A stretch of DNA of 64,000 nucleotides from Cognatishimia activa (GCF_001458335.1 NZ_CYTO01000024.1:628857-692856), one strand, 5' to 3'; shown: positions 27,856 through 37,815, counted from the first letter of the stretch. Program-made: numbers and translations. Notes: generated from the letters alone by a model not told the origin.

Positions 27856-29610
27856 ATGACGCGCAACATGACCGGAGCAAAAATGGTCGTTCAAGCCCTG
27901 AAGGATCAGGGTGTGGACACAGTCTTTGGCTATCCCGGCGGTGCGGTGCTGCCGATTTACGATGAGATCTTTCAGCAAAACGACATTCGCCACATTCTCG
28001 TGCGTCACGAGCAAGGGGCTGTGCATGCCGCAGAAGGCTATGCGCGCTCTACCGGCAAGGTTGGTGTTGCGCTGGTGACCTCTGGTCCCGGAGCCACCAA
28101 TGCGGTGACCGGCCTGACCGATGCGCTTTTGGACTCCATTCCGATCTTGGTGATTTCTGGCCAGGTTCCGACCTTTATGATCGGCTCTGATGCTTTCCAG
28201 GAAGCGGACACTGTTGGCATCACCCGCCCATGTACGAAACACAACTGGTTGGCAAAAGACACAGACACCTTGTCTGAAACCCTGCACCAGGCGTTCCACG
28301 TGGCGCGGTCTGGTCGTCCCGGTCCGGTTCTCGTGGACATCCCCAAAGACACGCAATTTGCGAGCGGTGAATACACCGAACCACGTGCGGCGCGCGTGGA
28401 TCACTATCAACCGCAGTTGAAGGGTGACATTACAGAAATCACGCAACTTGTTGAATTGATGGAACAAGCCGAGCGGCCGGTGTTTTATACTGGCGGCGGC
28501 GTGATCAACTCTGGTGACGCGGCCAGCCAATTGCTGCGCGAGCTTGTGGACACCACCGGTTTCCCTATCACCTCCACGTTGATGGGTCTGGGCGCCTACC
28601 CTGCGTCTGGCAAGAACTGGTTGGGCATGCTCGGCATGCACGGTCTTTATGAAGCCAACATGGCGATGCATGACTGCGATCTGATGATCAACGTCGGCGC
28701 GCGCTTTGACGACCGGATCACCGGTCTGGTTTCGGCCTTCTCTCCGAACTCAAAGAAAGCGCATATCGACATCGACCCAAGCTCGATCAACAAGGTGATC
28801 CGCGTTGACGTGCCAATCGTTGGCGACATTGCCCATGTTCTGGAAGACCTGCTGAAGGTTTGGAAATCTCGCGGTCGGAAAACCAACGCGGATGCGGTCG
28901 CAAAATGGCAGGCTCAGATTGACGAATGGAAAGCGGTTCGTTGCTTGGACTTCAAACAAGAAGGCTCAACCATCAAGCCACAATATGCGCTTCAACGTCT
29001 GGAAGAGCTGACCAAAGACATGGATCGCTATGTCACCACGGAAGTGGGTCAGCACCAAATGTGGGCCGCGCAGTATTTGGGCTTTGAAGATCCAAACCGT
29101 TGGATGACCTCCGGTGGTCTGGGCACCATGGGCTATGGCTTCCCAGCCTCTATCGGTGTTCAAATGGCGCACCCCGATAGCCTCGTGATCAACGTGGCGG
29201 GTGAAGCGTCTTGGTTGATGAACATGCAAGAAATGGGCACCGCGGTGCAGTTCCGCCTGCCGGTGAAACAGTTCATCCTGAACAACGAACGACTGGGCAT
29301 GGTGCGCCAGTGGCAAGAGCTGCTGCATGGCGAACGCTACAGCCATTCTTGGTCTGAAGCCCTGCCCGACTTTGTGAAACTCGCCGAAGCCTTTGGTGCC
29401 AAAGGCATTCTCTGCTCTGATCCAAAGGATCTGGACGATGCGATCATGGAAATGATCAAACACGACGGTCCAGTGATCTTTGACTGCCTCGTAGAAAAAC
29501 ACGAGAACTGCTTTCCGATGATCCCATCAGGCAAGCCTCACAATGAAATGCTTCTGGGCGAAGCGTCGACGCAAGGCGCGATCGAAGCCGGCGGCGCGGT
29601 TCTGGTGTAA
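27856..29610 (+). CDS. ilvB: Acetolactate synthase, large catalytic subunit
   Basis: The enzyme condenses pyruvate with pyruvate or 2-oxobutyrate, the first common step to valine, leucine and isoleucine, using ThDP, Mg and FAD. The 584-residue protein shows the catalytic glutamate E52 in RHEQGA, the FAD-binding central domain, and a C-terminal ThDP domain. Where most family members read GDG(S), this one reads GEA(S) with E450. ATG 27856 is preceded by GGAGA; an in-frame TTG at 27814 is inside the attenuator. ilvN follows after 11 bases. Confidence 0.96.
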   Translation: MTRNMTGAKMVVQALKDQGVDTVFGYPGGAVLPIYDEIFQQNDIRHILVRHEQGAVHAAEGYARSTGKVGVALVTSGPGATNAVTGLTDALLDSIPILVISGQVPTFMIGSDAFQEADTVGITRPCTKHNWLAKDTDTLSETLHQAFHVARSGRPGPVLVDIPKDTQFASGEYTEPRAARVDHYQPQLKGDITEITQLVELMEQAERPVFYTGGGVINSGDAASQLLRELVDTTGFPITSTLMGLGAYPASGKNWLGMLGMHGLYEANMAMHDCDLMINVGARFDDRITGLVSAFSPNSKKAHIDIDPSSINKVIRVDVPIVGDIAHVLEDLLKVWKSRGRKTNADAVAKWQAQIDEWKAVRCLDFKQEGSTIKPQYALQRLEELTKDMDRYVTTEVGQHQMWAAQYLGFEDPNRWMTSGGLGTMGYGFPASIGVQMAHPDSLVINVAGEASWLMNMQEMGTAVQFRLPVKQFILNNERLGMVRQWQELLHGERYSHSWSEALPDFVKLAEAFGAKGILCSDPKDLDDAIMEMIKHDGPVIFDCLVEKHENCFPMIPSGKPHNEMLLGEASTQGAIEAGGAVLV

Positions 29611-29621
29611 GGAAGAGACAA

Positions 29622-30185
29622 ATGGCTGCTTTGAAAATCAAAAAAGGCTCCACGAGCCACTCCGCCTATAACCTGCGCCCGACCTTTTCGGATGTCACGG
29701 AACGCCACACCTTGGCGGTTGTTGTGGACAACGAACCTGGCGTGCTCGCCCGCGTGATTGGTCTGTTTTCCGGCCGCGGCTACAACATTGAAAGCCTGAC
29801 AGTGGCCGAGGTGGATCACACCGGCCACCAGTCACGCATCACAATCGTGACCACTGGTAAACCACAGGTCATTGAGCAGATCAAAGCACAGCTGGGCCGT
29901 ATCGTCCCGGTCCACGACGTGCATGATTTGACAGTAGAAGGCCCATCAGTCGAGCGCGAGCTTGGCTTGTTTAAAGTGGCTGGTGAAGGCGACAAGCGGG
30001 TCGAAGCGATGCGGCTCGCTGACATCTTCCGCGCCAATGTTGTGGACACAACCCTTGATAGCTTTGTGTTTGAAATCACCGGCGCGCCAGAGAAAATCGA
30101 CGCCTTCGCTGATCTCATGCGCCCTCTGGGATTGCAGGAGGTCGCCCGAACAGGTGTCGCGGCACTGTCTCGCGGCAGACTTTAA
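29622..30185 (+). CDS. ilvN: Acetolactate synthase, small regulatory subunit
   Basis: The 187-residue subunit activates IlvB and gives valine feedback inhibition. Its ACT domain is visible from about residue 26: HTLAVVVDNEPGVLARVIGLFSGRGYNIESL pattern, with the conserved GVLARV loop. The C-terminal half continues as the usual second domain. GGAAGAG lies just before the ATG. It is sometimes named ilvH. A strong terminator follows 25 bases after the stop. Confidence 0.96.
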   Translation: MAALKIKKGSTSHSAYNLRPTFSDVTERHTLAVVVDNEPGVLARVIGLFSGRGYNIESLTVAEVDHTGHQSRITIVTTGKPQVIEQIKAQLGRIVPVHDVHDLTVEGPSVERELGLFKVAGEGDKRVEAMRLADIFRANVVDTTLDSFVFEITGAPEKIDAFADLMRPLGLQEVARTGVAALSRGRL

Positions 30186-30210
30186 CTACACCGAATATAC
30201 AAACAAATTT

Positions 30211-30232
30211 GGGGGCTTACGCCCCCTTTTTT
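30211..30232 (+). terminator. Terminator of ilvBN
   Basis: GGGGGC (30211-30216), a 4-base loop and GCCCCC (30221-30226) are followed by T6. It overlaps the last codon of the convergent DUF2189 gene by two bases. Confidence 0.93.
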
Positions 30233-31004
30233 ATGTCCTGATTAAAGCGTAGAGATGCCAGCTTGCATGGCCGAGCACCGGTAATATCAGAAATAGCCCC
30301 AAGAAGCCGGGCAACATCGCCATGAACACTGCCACAGCAATTCCCGCCCCCCAAACTACCATTGGAACGAAATTGGCTGATACCGTTTTAAAACTCGTGA
30401 TCATTGCCGTGACAAAATCCACTTCCCGATCCAAAAGCAACGGAATGGAGATGACCACAAGCATATAGAGCAAAAGCGCAAACGCAGCCCCGACCACCGA
30501 TCCAAAGCCCAACATCATGAGGCCATTTGTGGTGAAGTAGACCTCTAAGCTGCTTGAAACATTGGTCATGGTCGAAAGCCCCAAAAAAAGCGCAAAAATC
30601 ATATGGGCTAAAAAGAACCAGAAGAGAAAGACAATCACGATCACGGCACATAACGACGGCAATTGCCGACGCCCCTGATCAAGCACCACCCCAAATATCC
30701 GACGAGGAGAGGGCAAGCGCCCCATTTGCCTTTGATGTGATGCCTCATAAAGCCCCGTCGCTGCAAAGGGTCCCAGAAGCGGGAACCCAATCGCAGCAAA
30801 GACCAGCCAATAAGTCTGTCCTGTCGCCACAGTCACCCAGGTGATCAACCAGCCACCTAGAAAATAGACCGCAGCAAAGATCAAACCGTAGACCGGTAAA
30901 GCGCGAAAGTCCTGCCAACCCAACTTGAGCGCTTCGATCAAAGTGGAAAACCCCACAGCGCCCAACTCGGGCACGCCAAGCGGTTTGCTGGCTGCCTCGT
31001 TCAT
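30231..31004 (-). CDS. DUF2189 family membrane protein
   Basis: The 257-residue protein has about six membrane helices and the family region LKLGWQDFRALPVYGLIFAAVYFLGGW (from about residue 27). It continues with GFPLLGPFAATGLYEASH near 75-92. The function of the family is not known. The start ATG 31004 has GGAGG five bases upstream; in-frame ATGs at 31016 and further up lack such a site. It lies between ilvN (convergent) and prfB (same strand, 160 bases upstream). Confidence 0.85.
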   Translation of the reverse strand: MNEAASKPLGVPELGAVGFSTLIEALKLGWQDFRALPVYGLIFAAVYFLGGWLITWVTVATGQTYWLVFAAIGFPLLGPFAATGLYEASHQRQMGRLPSPRRIFGVVLDQGRRQLPSLCAVIVIVFLFWFFLAHMIFALFLGLSTMTNVSSSLEVYFTTNGLMMLGFGSVVGAAFALLLYMLVVISIPLLLDREVDFVTAMITSFKTVSANFVPMVVWGAGIAVAVFMAMLPGFLGLFLILPVLGHASWHLYALIRT

Positions 31005-31080
31005 ACAATCCTCCATTGTATGTTCGCGCAGCCCCATGAAAAGCAAAAGCGCCCCGCATTGCAAGCGAAGCGCGCATCCG

Positions 31081-31124
31081 TCTTCTTCTTTGTAAAATAC
31101 TCTGGGGTGAATTGGCCGATGGCC
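31081..31124 (+). repeat. Dispersed Rhodobacterales intergenic motif, copy 4
   Basis: TTCTTTGTAAAATACTC followed by TGGGGTGAATTGGCCGATGG lies between the prfB end and the DUF2189 start. It is one base shorter in the A run than copies 2 and 5 and carries a longer GGGGTGAATT extension with the small inverted repeat TTGGCCGATGGCCAA (31112-31126). Confidence 0.55.
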
Positions 31125-31164
31125 AAGAGGGGCAAAGCCCCGACCACCCCCTAAAGCACAAAAC

Positions 31165-32289
31165 CTACTCGCTTTGTGCGTCAGCCCGGCTTTTCCCTGC
31201 TACATCCATCGCCAGTGTTGCCGCCATGAAGCCGTCCAGATCCCCATCCAACACACCTTTGGTGTCCGAGGTCTCGTGGTTGGTGCGCAGGTCTTTCACC
31301 ATCTGGTAAGGCTGCAGAACGTAGGACCGGATCTGGTTACCCCACCCCGCATCCCCTTTGCTCTCATGCGCCTCGTTGATGGCCGCATTCCGGCGATCCA
31401 GCTCCAACTGATAAAGCCGCGATTTCAACGCCTTCATGGCAATATCGCGGTTTTGGTGTTGTGACTTTTCTGATGATGTCACCACGATCCCCGTGGGGTT
31501 GTGGGTGATCCGAACGGCAGAGTCCGTGGTGTTCACGTGCTGACCGCCCGCGCCTGAAGAGCGATAGGTGTCAATACGGATATCCGCCGGGTTCACTTCG
31601 ATCTCGATATTGTCGTCCACAACGGGATAAACCCAGACGGAACTAAACGACGTATGACGCTTCGCAGCGCTGTCATAGGGCGAAATACGAACCAGACGGT
31701 GCACACCGCTTTCAGATTTCAGCCAACCATAGGCGTTGTGGCCAGAAATCTTATAGGCAGCGGACTTGATCCCCGCCTCTTCGCCTGCGGTCTGAGACTG
31801 AAGCTCGACAGTATAGCCGCGCTTTTCTGCCCACCGAACATACATGCGCGCCAGCATGGACGCCCAATCACAGCTTTCCGTGCCACCAGCGCCAGAGTTG
31901 ATCTCAAGAAACGTGTCGTTGCTGTCGGCTTCACCGTTCAGAAGCGCTTCCAGCTCTTTTTCAGCGGCGACTTCTTTCAGCTTAAAGATCGCCTCTTCGG
32001 CGTCTTTGACGACTTCCTCGTCTTCTTCCATTTCACCGAGCTCGATCATCTCGATATTATCAGAAAGATCGGTCATCAGGGCTTTCACCCCATCAATGGA
32101 ATCCACCAATAGCTGGCGCTCGCGCATAAGTTTCTGCGCGCCCTCAGCGTCGTCCCAGAGGTTTGGATCTTCCACTCGGGCATTGAATTCTTCCAAACGG
32201 AATTCCGCGGTTTCCCAGTCTAGGCGCTGCTTAAGAAGATCAATCGACTTCTCAATCTCGGTCACCGTGTTTTGAACTTCTGCGCGCAT
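31165..32289 (-). CDS. prfB: Peptide chain release factor 2
   Basis: RF2 ends translation at UGA and UAA. The 374-residue protein has the catalytic GGQ at 248-250 in [12 protein letters not shown]. The stop-codon recognition tripeptide, SPF in E. coli, is SPY here (203-205). The gene is one uninterrupted frame, so the programmed +1 frameshift that controls E. coli prfB is absent. It stands in the same direction as mrcA with 98 bases between. The assignment to RF2 rather than RF1 rests on the SPx motif and overall similarity. Confidence 0.95.
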   Translation of the reverse strand: MRAEVQNTVTEIEKSIDLLKQRLDWETAEFRLEEFNARVEDPNLWDDAEGAQKLMRERQLLVDSIDGVKALMTDLSDNIEMIELGEMEEDEEVVKDAEEAIFKLKEVAAEKELEALLNGEADSNDTFLEINSGAGGTESCDWASMLARMYVRWAEKRGYTVELQSQTAGEEAGIKSAAYKISGHNAYGWLKSESGVHRLVRISPYDSAAKRHTSFSSVWVYPVVDDNIEIEVNPADIRIDTYRSSGAGGQHVNTTDSAVRITHNPTGIVVTSSEKSQHQNRDIAMKALKSRLYQLELDRRNAAINEAHESKGDAGWGNQIRSYVLQPYQMVKDLRTNHETSDTKGVLDGDLDGFMAATLAMDVAGKSRADAQSE

Positions 32290-32387
32290 GGCTGGCCTCG
32301 GTTATTCGTTATGGACTAGGGTGATAAACCACCCAAAAGACGCGGACAAGGTCACCCTGCCCCGCGCCATGCATTTTAGAGAATTTG

Positions 32388-34934
32388 TTAGTAAAGACCG
32401 CCGGAACTCAAGGTACCAAAGGACGCTTTTGGCCCAACCACAGTGGTCTCACCCGTGGAAGTGGTCACCGTCTGCCCACCTTGCGCGGCATCTTCAAAGA
32501 GCGGCAAGTTTGAACCCATAGCAAAGCCACCATCAAAGCTCACACCAAAGATTGGCTCTTCACCAAGACGGAAGTACTCAGCAACGACGGTTTCACCACT
32601 TGCATCATTTGGCAGACGCGCCCCCGTGAACCGGTCAATTTTGATAAATTGACCACCGGGCGGCACCCGGAACTTTCCGGCGCCGTATTTTTCAATGGCA
32701 GCGGACATGAACTCTTGGAAGACCGGGCCACAAGTGTTGCCCCCAAAGGTTCCCCGACCCAGTGGACGTGGTTGGTCATGGCCGATGTAACAGCCTGCAA
32801 CCATCGTGTTGGTGAAGCCCACAAACCACACGTCGCGCGCCTCGTTCGTGGTACCGGTTTTGCCTGCAACAGGAACGGGCAGGTTGATGGCACTGGCCGC
32901 GGTCCCGCGATCCACAACGCCGCGCATCATGGAGGTCAGCTGGTAAGCGGTGATGGCATTCATCACCCGCTCGCGGTTTGATGTGATTTTCGGCGCGCGG
33001 TCCACGGCAATGCGCGGATCCAGGCATTCCTCGCAATCGCGTTGATCGTGGCGATAAATCGTGCGGCCATATCGGTCTTGAACCCGGTCCACCAAGGTTG
33101 GCTCAACGCGCTCGCCGCCATTTGCAAACATGGCGTAAGCAGAGACCATATTGAACAAAGTGGTCTCTTCAGACCCCAATGAGTTCGCCAGATACAGCCC
33201 CATATTGTCATAGACCCCGAACCGACGCGCATAATTCGCCACCGTGTCCATGCCGACCTCTTGCGCAAGGCGAATGGTCATCAGGTTCCGGGACTGTTCG
33301 ATCCCTGTGCGCAGCGGAGTTGGGCCATAGAATTTATTGGACGAGTTCCGTGGACGCCACAGGCCTTGCGGCGTGTTGATCTCAATCGGCGCGTCAATCA
33401 CGATGGTTGCGGGCGAATAACCGCTGTCCAGCGCTGATGCATAGACAAATGGCTTGAAGCTCGATCCGGGCTGACGCTGCGCTTGGGTGGCGCGGTTAAA
33501 CACCGAGTCCTGATAGGAAAACCCACCCTGCATGGCGATAACCCGGCCGTTGTTTACGTCCATGGCCATAAAGCCACCCTGCACTTCTGGCACCTGCCGC
33601 AATGTCCAACGAACGAAGCTGCCATCGCTGTCGCTGGTAAGCGCTCGCACAAGCACCACGTCACCAACTTCTAGCAAATCGCCCGCGACACGCGCTTGGC
33701 GTCCCAGGCTGCCATCTTCCAACTGTTTACGCGCCCAGGTCACATCTTTGGCAACGATGAAATGACCGTCTTCGTCATCCGGAACATCTTCAATACCGAT
33801 CTGAGCGTCATTGTTACCGACCCTGAGGACAACCGCTGGATACCATTGGCCATCAGCCTTCACATCGCGCGGCACGGATACTTTCTTAAGCTCTGCGCGC
33901 CAGGTCTCTTCATCAGCCAATGCTTCCGCCGGTAAAGACTTACCCGTGCCGCGCCAAACACCTTGAGAACGGTCATAACGTTCCAGTGCATGTTGCAATG
34001 CCACAGCGGCCACGTCTTGAAGTTCTGGATCAAATGTGGCGCGTACAGCCATGCCACCGGTAAAGAATTCCTCTTCACCAAAGTCCCTGCTCAGCTGGCG
34101 GCGGATTTCATCCGTGAAGTAATCCCTTGGTGGCAAAGCAGATTTGAAGCTTTCATAATCACCTGCTTGAACTGAAAGCAAAGGTTGAGAAATGGAAGCT
34201 TCATAAATATTTTCAGTAAGATAGCCGTTTTCCTTCATCTCGCGCAGGACAAAGTTCCGACGGTTGATCGCCGCTTCTTTGTGGCGCACTGGATGCAGGT
34301 TTGACGGCTTCTTTGGAAGGGTCGCCAAATAGGCTGCTTCGTGAGGCTGCAATTCCGCTAGCGTCTTATTGAAATAAGTCTGCGCTGCCGCAGCAACACC
34401 GTAGGAGTTCTGGCCCAAGAAAATCTCGTTCAGATAGAGCTCAAGGATTTTCTCTTTGTCCAGGACCCCTTCCACACGGTTCGACAGGATCAATTCCTTG
34501 ATTTTCCGTTCGGCAGACCGATCGCCGGACAACAAGAAGTTCTTCATCACCTGCTGAGTGATTGTGGACGCACCACGGAGGCGTCCCCCTTGGGCCGCTT
34601 CAATTGCCGCGGCGGCCATACCGCGCGCGTCATAGCCTTTGTGATTATAAAAGTTCTTATCTTCCGCAGAGATAAACGCCTGCTTCACCAGATCTGGAAT
34701 CTCTTCTGCCGGAACAAACAAACGGCGTTCACGGGCGAATTCGTCGATAATTTTACCTTCACCGGAATAAATCCGGCTGATCGTCGGCGGGCTATATTGT
34801 GCCAAAGCTTCCGTGCTCGGCAGATCCTGCCCGTAGACATAGAACACCGCGCCAATAGAGATCGCAACCAGTGCCACGCCCATGGTGATGAGCGTGAAAA
34901 GACTGCCAAAAAAGGACAAGACAAAACGTATCAA
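32388..34934 (-). CDS. mrcA: Penicillin-binding protein 1A
   Basis: This 848-residue class A PBP polymerises and cross-links peptidoglycan in the periplasm. A membrane helix at about 8-30 is followed by the GT51 glycosyltransferase domain (EDKNFYNHKGYDARG, GASTITQQVMKNFLL, KEKILELYLNEIFLGQ). The transpeptidase domain has the catalytic S491 in SSFK and the KTGTT box. A long insertion between domains (about 300-450) is typical of Gram-negative PBP1A. It is downstream of amiC on the same strand, a cell-wall pair. Confidence 0.96.
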   Translation of the reverse strand: MIRFVLSFFGSLFTLITMGVALVAISIGAVFYVYGQDLPSTEALAQYSPPTISRIYSGEGKIIDEFARERRLFVPAEEIPDLVKQAFISAEDKNFYNHKGYDARGMAAAAIEAAQGGRLRGASTITQQVMKNFLLSGDRSAERKIKELILSNRVEGVLDKEKILELYLNEIFLGQNSYGVAAAAQTYFNKTLAELQPHEAAYLATLPKKPSNLHPVRHKEAAINRRNFVLREMKENGYLTENIYEASISQPLLSVQAGDYESFKSALPPRDYFTDEIRRQLSRDFGEEEFFTGGMAVRATFDPELQDVAAVALQHALERYDRSQGVWRGTGKSLPAEALADEETWRAELKKVSVPRDVKADGQWYPAVVLRVGNNDAQIGIEDVPDDEDGHFIVAKDVTWARKQLEDGSLGRQARVAGDLLEVGDVVLVRALTSDSDGSFVRWTLRQVPEVQGGFMAMDVNNGRVIAMQGGFSYQDSVFNRATQAQRQPGSSFKPFVYASALDSGYSPATIVIDAPIEINTPQGLWRPRNSSNKFYGPTPLRTGIEQSRNLMTIRLAQEVGMDTVANYARRFGVYDNMGLYLANSLGSEETTLFNMVSAYAMFANGGERVEPTLVDRVQDRYGRTIYRHDQRDCEECLDPRIAVDRAPKITSNRERVMNAITAYQLTSMMRGVVDRGTAASAINLPVPVAGKTGTTNEARDVWFVGFTNTMVAGCYIGHDQPRPLGRGTFGGNTCGPVFQEFMSAAIEKYGAGKFRVPPGGQFIKIDRFTGARLPNDASGETVVAEYFRLGEEPIFGVSFDGGFAMGSNLPLFEDAAQGGQTVTTSTGETTVVGPKASFGTLSSGGLY

Positions 34935-35051
34935 AGGAGGCCCCGTGTGTTCTTTAAGACTCTATACTGCGTCCGTGGGGGTGGGTCAAAACACAAGGCG
35001 GGGAATTTCGGGCGAAATCTCGCTGTTTTGATCGCTGTTTTGACAGCAAAC

Positions 35052-36281
35052 TTACTGGCGCACCAAATCTTTGGCGGCCTTATCAGCGATCACCCAAGCC
35101 TGCAGCCCGTCGCGAATACCTTCCGCCATGCGATTGCGCCATTCGGGATCTTTGAGGTTTGTCAGGTCCTTCTCGGACGACATAAATCCAACTTCGATCA
35201 ACACAGAAGGGATATCGGCGGCTTTCAGCACCGAAAACCCAGCCTGACGGTAAGGTTTACGATTTAGATCACCAACCGTTCCCTTCATACCAAGAACCAT
35301 GGCTTGCGCGAGGCGCTGCGAGCGAGGTTCCGTCTCTTGCCGCACCAAATCCAGCAATACGTTGGCGATCAGATCATCCGTACCAGTCAGGTCAATACCG
35401 GCAAGAACGTCTGCCCGGTCGTGGCGTTCCGCGAGATATTGGGACGCCGCATCACTGGCTTCTTCCGAGAGCGTATAGACCGTTGCGCCTTCTGCATTGC
35501 CCTGCTGAACCGTATCCGCATGAAGGGAAATGAAAATATCCGCACTCACTTCGTGCGCCTTGGCAACGCGGCCTTCTAGAGAGACAAAAATATCCTCATT
35601 CCGCGTCATGAAAATCTCAAAGCCGCCAGCACGGCGCAACGTGTCGCGCAATTCTCGTGCAAAGGTCAGCATAATGGCCTTTTCCTGCACACCCGCTCGC
35701 TCTGCACCGGGATCGATGCCCCCATGCCCTGGATCTAGTACCACCACGGTTGCTGCCCAATCCGGTTTTGGCTCTTTGGCTTCGATCTTCACCGATGGCT
35801 CAGGCAGGTCCCAACGCGGATCATGGGGCGCACCGGTTTTAGCGGCGAATGCATCTGCGTCACTTGCGAACATTTTGACGGATAAATGTGCCTTTCCCGT
35901 CGTTTCATCCACCTTCATCTCGGCGCTTTCCACAAGCAAAGGTTCCGCGAGATCCGCCACCAAACGGCTCCAGCCTGGGCGGAATGCGCCGACGCGCACG
36001 GCTTCCACGCGTTCACTCTCCAGCAATGCGGCGCCCGAGACACCGGTCCAATCAATTTCACGGAAATCAATTACCAAGCGGCGCGGTTCATCCAAGGTAA
36101 AAATCCGCCATGGGACACCCTGTGACATCGCCAGATCAACGGTGACGCGTTTGCGACCCTGATCGGCAATTCGGCTTTCCGCAAGATCGAGCCGCGCCAA
36201 TGCGCTGAAGTCCTGCGCGGCTGCTGGTAAGGCTGCCAACATCGCACATGCCATTAAGATGGATCGAAAAAATCTGGTCAT
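35052..36281 (-). CDS. amiC: N-acetylmuramoyl-L-alanine amidase with AMIN domain
   Basis: AmiC cuts the stem peptide from peptidoglycan during daughter-cell separation. The 409-residue protein has a signal peptide (cleavage after AAA, about residue 22), an AMIN domain (about 25-145) for septal targeting, and a zinc Amidase_3 domain (about 180-398). The latter shows VVLDPGHGGIDPGAE, FISLHADT and VLIEVGFMS. Activity usually needs an EnvC/DipM-type LytM activator, which is not in the window. mrcA lies 117 bases downstream. Confidence 0.94.
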   Translation of the reverse strand: MTRFFRSILMACAMLAALPAAAQDFSALARLDLAESRIADQGRKRVTVDLAMSQGVPWRIFTLDEPRRLVIDFREIDWTGVSGAALLESERVEAVRVGAFRPGWSRLVADLAEPLLVESAEMKVDETTGKAHLSVKMFASDADAFAAKTGAPHDPRWDLPEPSVKIEAKEPKPDWAATVVVLDPGHGGIDPGAERAGVQEKAIMLTFARELRDTLRRAGGFEIFMTRNEDIFVSLEGRVAKAHEVSADIFISLHADTVQQGNAEGATVYTLSEEASDAASQYLAERHDRADVLAGIDLTGTDDLIANVLLDLVRQETEPRSQRLAQAMVLGMKGTVGDLNRKPYRQAGFSVLKAADIPSVLIEVGFMSSEKDLTNLKDPEWRNRMAEGIRDGLQAWVIADKAAKDLVRQ

Positions 36282-36459
36282 CGCCCGCTCGTATTGCCTG
36301 TTTTGTCGGCTATTTCATTTCAGTTTAGCCTGTCACCGGTCTTCGCGAAACAGCGAACTGTCGCTGATCGCGCAGTGATCGGCAAAGAAGCGCTTCACAA
36401 TGGGGAGATCACGACGGATGTGGCTTGAGTTCTAGAGATTTTTCCGCCCTAGTGCCCCC

Positions 36460-37815
36460 ATGATGTCGAGTTTTCAGTTCATGACTTTTTCAAAACGCAG
36501 TGCATTGGTCGCATTTCTTTTTGCGGCATTTCTGACGGTTCAAGCCAACGTAGCAAAAGCTGTTACGCTGTTGCGTGACCCTGATATTGAATATTCACTA
36601 CAGCAGCTTTCAAAGCCCATTCTGAATGCCGCTGGCTTGGGAAATTCGGTGCGCGTTCTTGTGGTCAAGGACAGCAGCTTGAATGCATTTGTTGTTGATA
36701 ACAAACATATCTTTATCCACTCCGGTCTTTTGATGCGCATGGAAAATTCTGACATGCTGCGTGCGGTCATCGCCCATGAGGCGGCGCATATCGCAAACGG
36801 GCATTTGGCACGGCGTTATCAGAACTTTGGGAATGCGCGCACCATCGCTGGGCTTGGGGTTGCGCTGGCGGCGCTCACTGCCGCAGCGACCGGGAATGGC
36901 GAAGCGGCGGCTGGCGCTGCGCTTGGGATATCCAGTTCAAGCCAGCGCGTGTTTTTCGCCCATACCCGGGCCGAAGAAGCATCGGCGGACAAGTCAGCTC
37001 TGAACTACATGGTACGCTCTGGGGCCGATACCCAAGGCGCGGTGGATGTCTTTGATCTTTTCCGTGGACAAGAGCTGTTGCGCACCGAGCGCCAAGACCC
37101 TTATGTGCGCACCCACCCACTGACGCGCGACCGTTTGCGCAACGCGAAAGCTGCGGCGCAAGCCTATGCCGGGAAAGCCAAAAAGGATCCGACAGCGGAA
37201 TACTGGTTCGGCCGGGCACAGGGCAAACTCTCGGCTTTCCTGCGTAGCCCGAAATGGACCAAACGGACACTGAAGAACAGCCCGTCGGAAGATGTGCGCC
37301 TCATGAGGGAAGCAATCCTGTTTCACCGCCAGTCAAACAGTAAGAAAGCCATCTCAACAATAGATCGCGCCATTGCAATGCGCCCAAAAGATCCGTTTTA
37401 TTATGAGCTGCGCGGTCAGTTCCTGATGGAAAGCCGTCAAGCCAAAGCGGCGGTCTCCGCCTACAAAGGCTGCGTAGACCGCGCACGTAACAATGCATTA
37501 TGCTTGGGAAGCTATGGGCGCGCCCTGCTCGCTTCTGGCCAAACCAAAGCAGCGCTCGGTTTGTTAGAACGTGCGCGTAGCATTGATTTCCGGGATGGAC
37601 GTATTTTACGCGATCTCGCCACCGCTTATGCAAAATCCGGAAATGGCGGTATGGCGGCAGTGGCATCGGCGGAAAGATACGCCTTGCAGGGACGCATGAA
37701 AGATGCAGGTATTCAGGCCAAACGAGGCGCTGGATTGCTTGCGGAAGGATCAAGCGGCTGGCGCCGCGCACAGGATATTATCTTGGCCGCCAAACGGGCG
37801 GAAAAGAAAAGATGA
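36460..37815 (+). CDS. M48 family periplasmic metalloprotease with TPR repeats (BepA-like)
   Basis: This 451-residue exported zinc protease resembles BepA/YfgC, which guards outer-membrane protein assembly. A signal peptide precedes residue about 34. The zinc motif is H106-E107-A-A-H110, with a third ligand probably in HTRAEEASADK (about 172-182). TPR-like helices fill the C-terminal half (about 270-440). It overlaps the next gene by an ATGA, and the pair of a periplasmic protease and a thiol oxidoreductase points to envelope protein quality control. ATG 36460 has a poor ribosome site; ATG 36481 is an alternative. Confidence 0.88.
   Translation: MMSSFQFMTFSKRSALVAFLFAAFLTVQANVAKAVTLLRDPDIEYSLQQLSKPILNAAGLGNSVRVLVVKDSSLNAFVVDNKHIFIHSGLLMRMENSDMLRAVIAHEAAHIANGHLARRYQNFGNARTIAGLGVALAALTAAATGNGEAAAGAALGISSSSQRVFFAHTRAEEASADKSALNYMVRSGADTQGAVDVFDLFRGQELLRTERQDPYVRTHPLTRDRLRNAKAAAQAYAGKAKKDPTAEYWFGRAQGKLSAFLRSPKWTKRTLKNSPSEDVRLMREAILFHRQSNSKKAISTIDRAIAMRPKDPFYYELRGQFLMESRQAKAAVSAYKGCVDRARNNALCLGSYGRALLASGQTKAALGLLERARSIDFRDGRILRDLATAYAKSGNGGMAAVASAERYALQGRMKDAGIQAKRGAGLLAEGSSGWRRAQDIILAAKRAEKKR

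Noticed and set aside
27571-28671. A 366-codon open frame antisense to the ilv leader and ilvB
   Set aside because: It spans the promoter, leader peptide and attenuator on the other strand and has no recognisable domain or ribosome site.
32260-32289. RF2 programmed frameshift site
   Set aside because: The prfB frame is continuous from ATG to stop with no in-frame TGA near codon 26.
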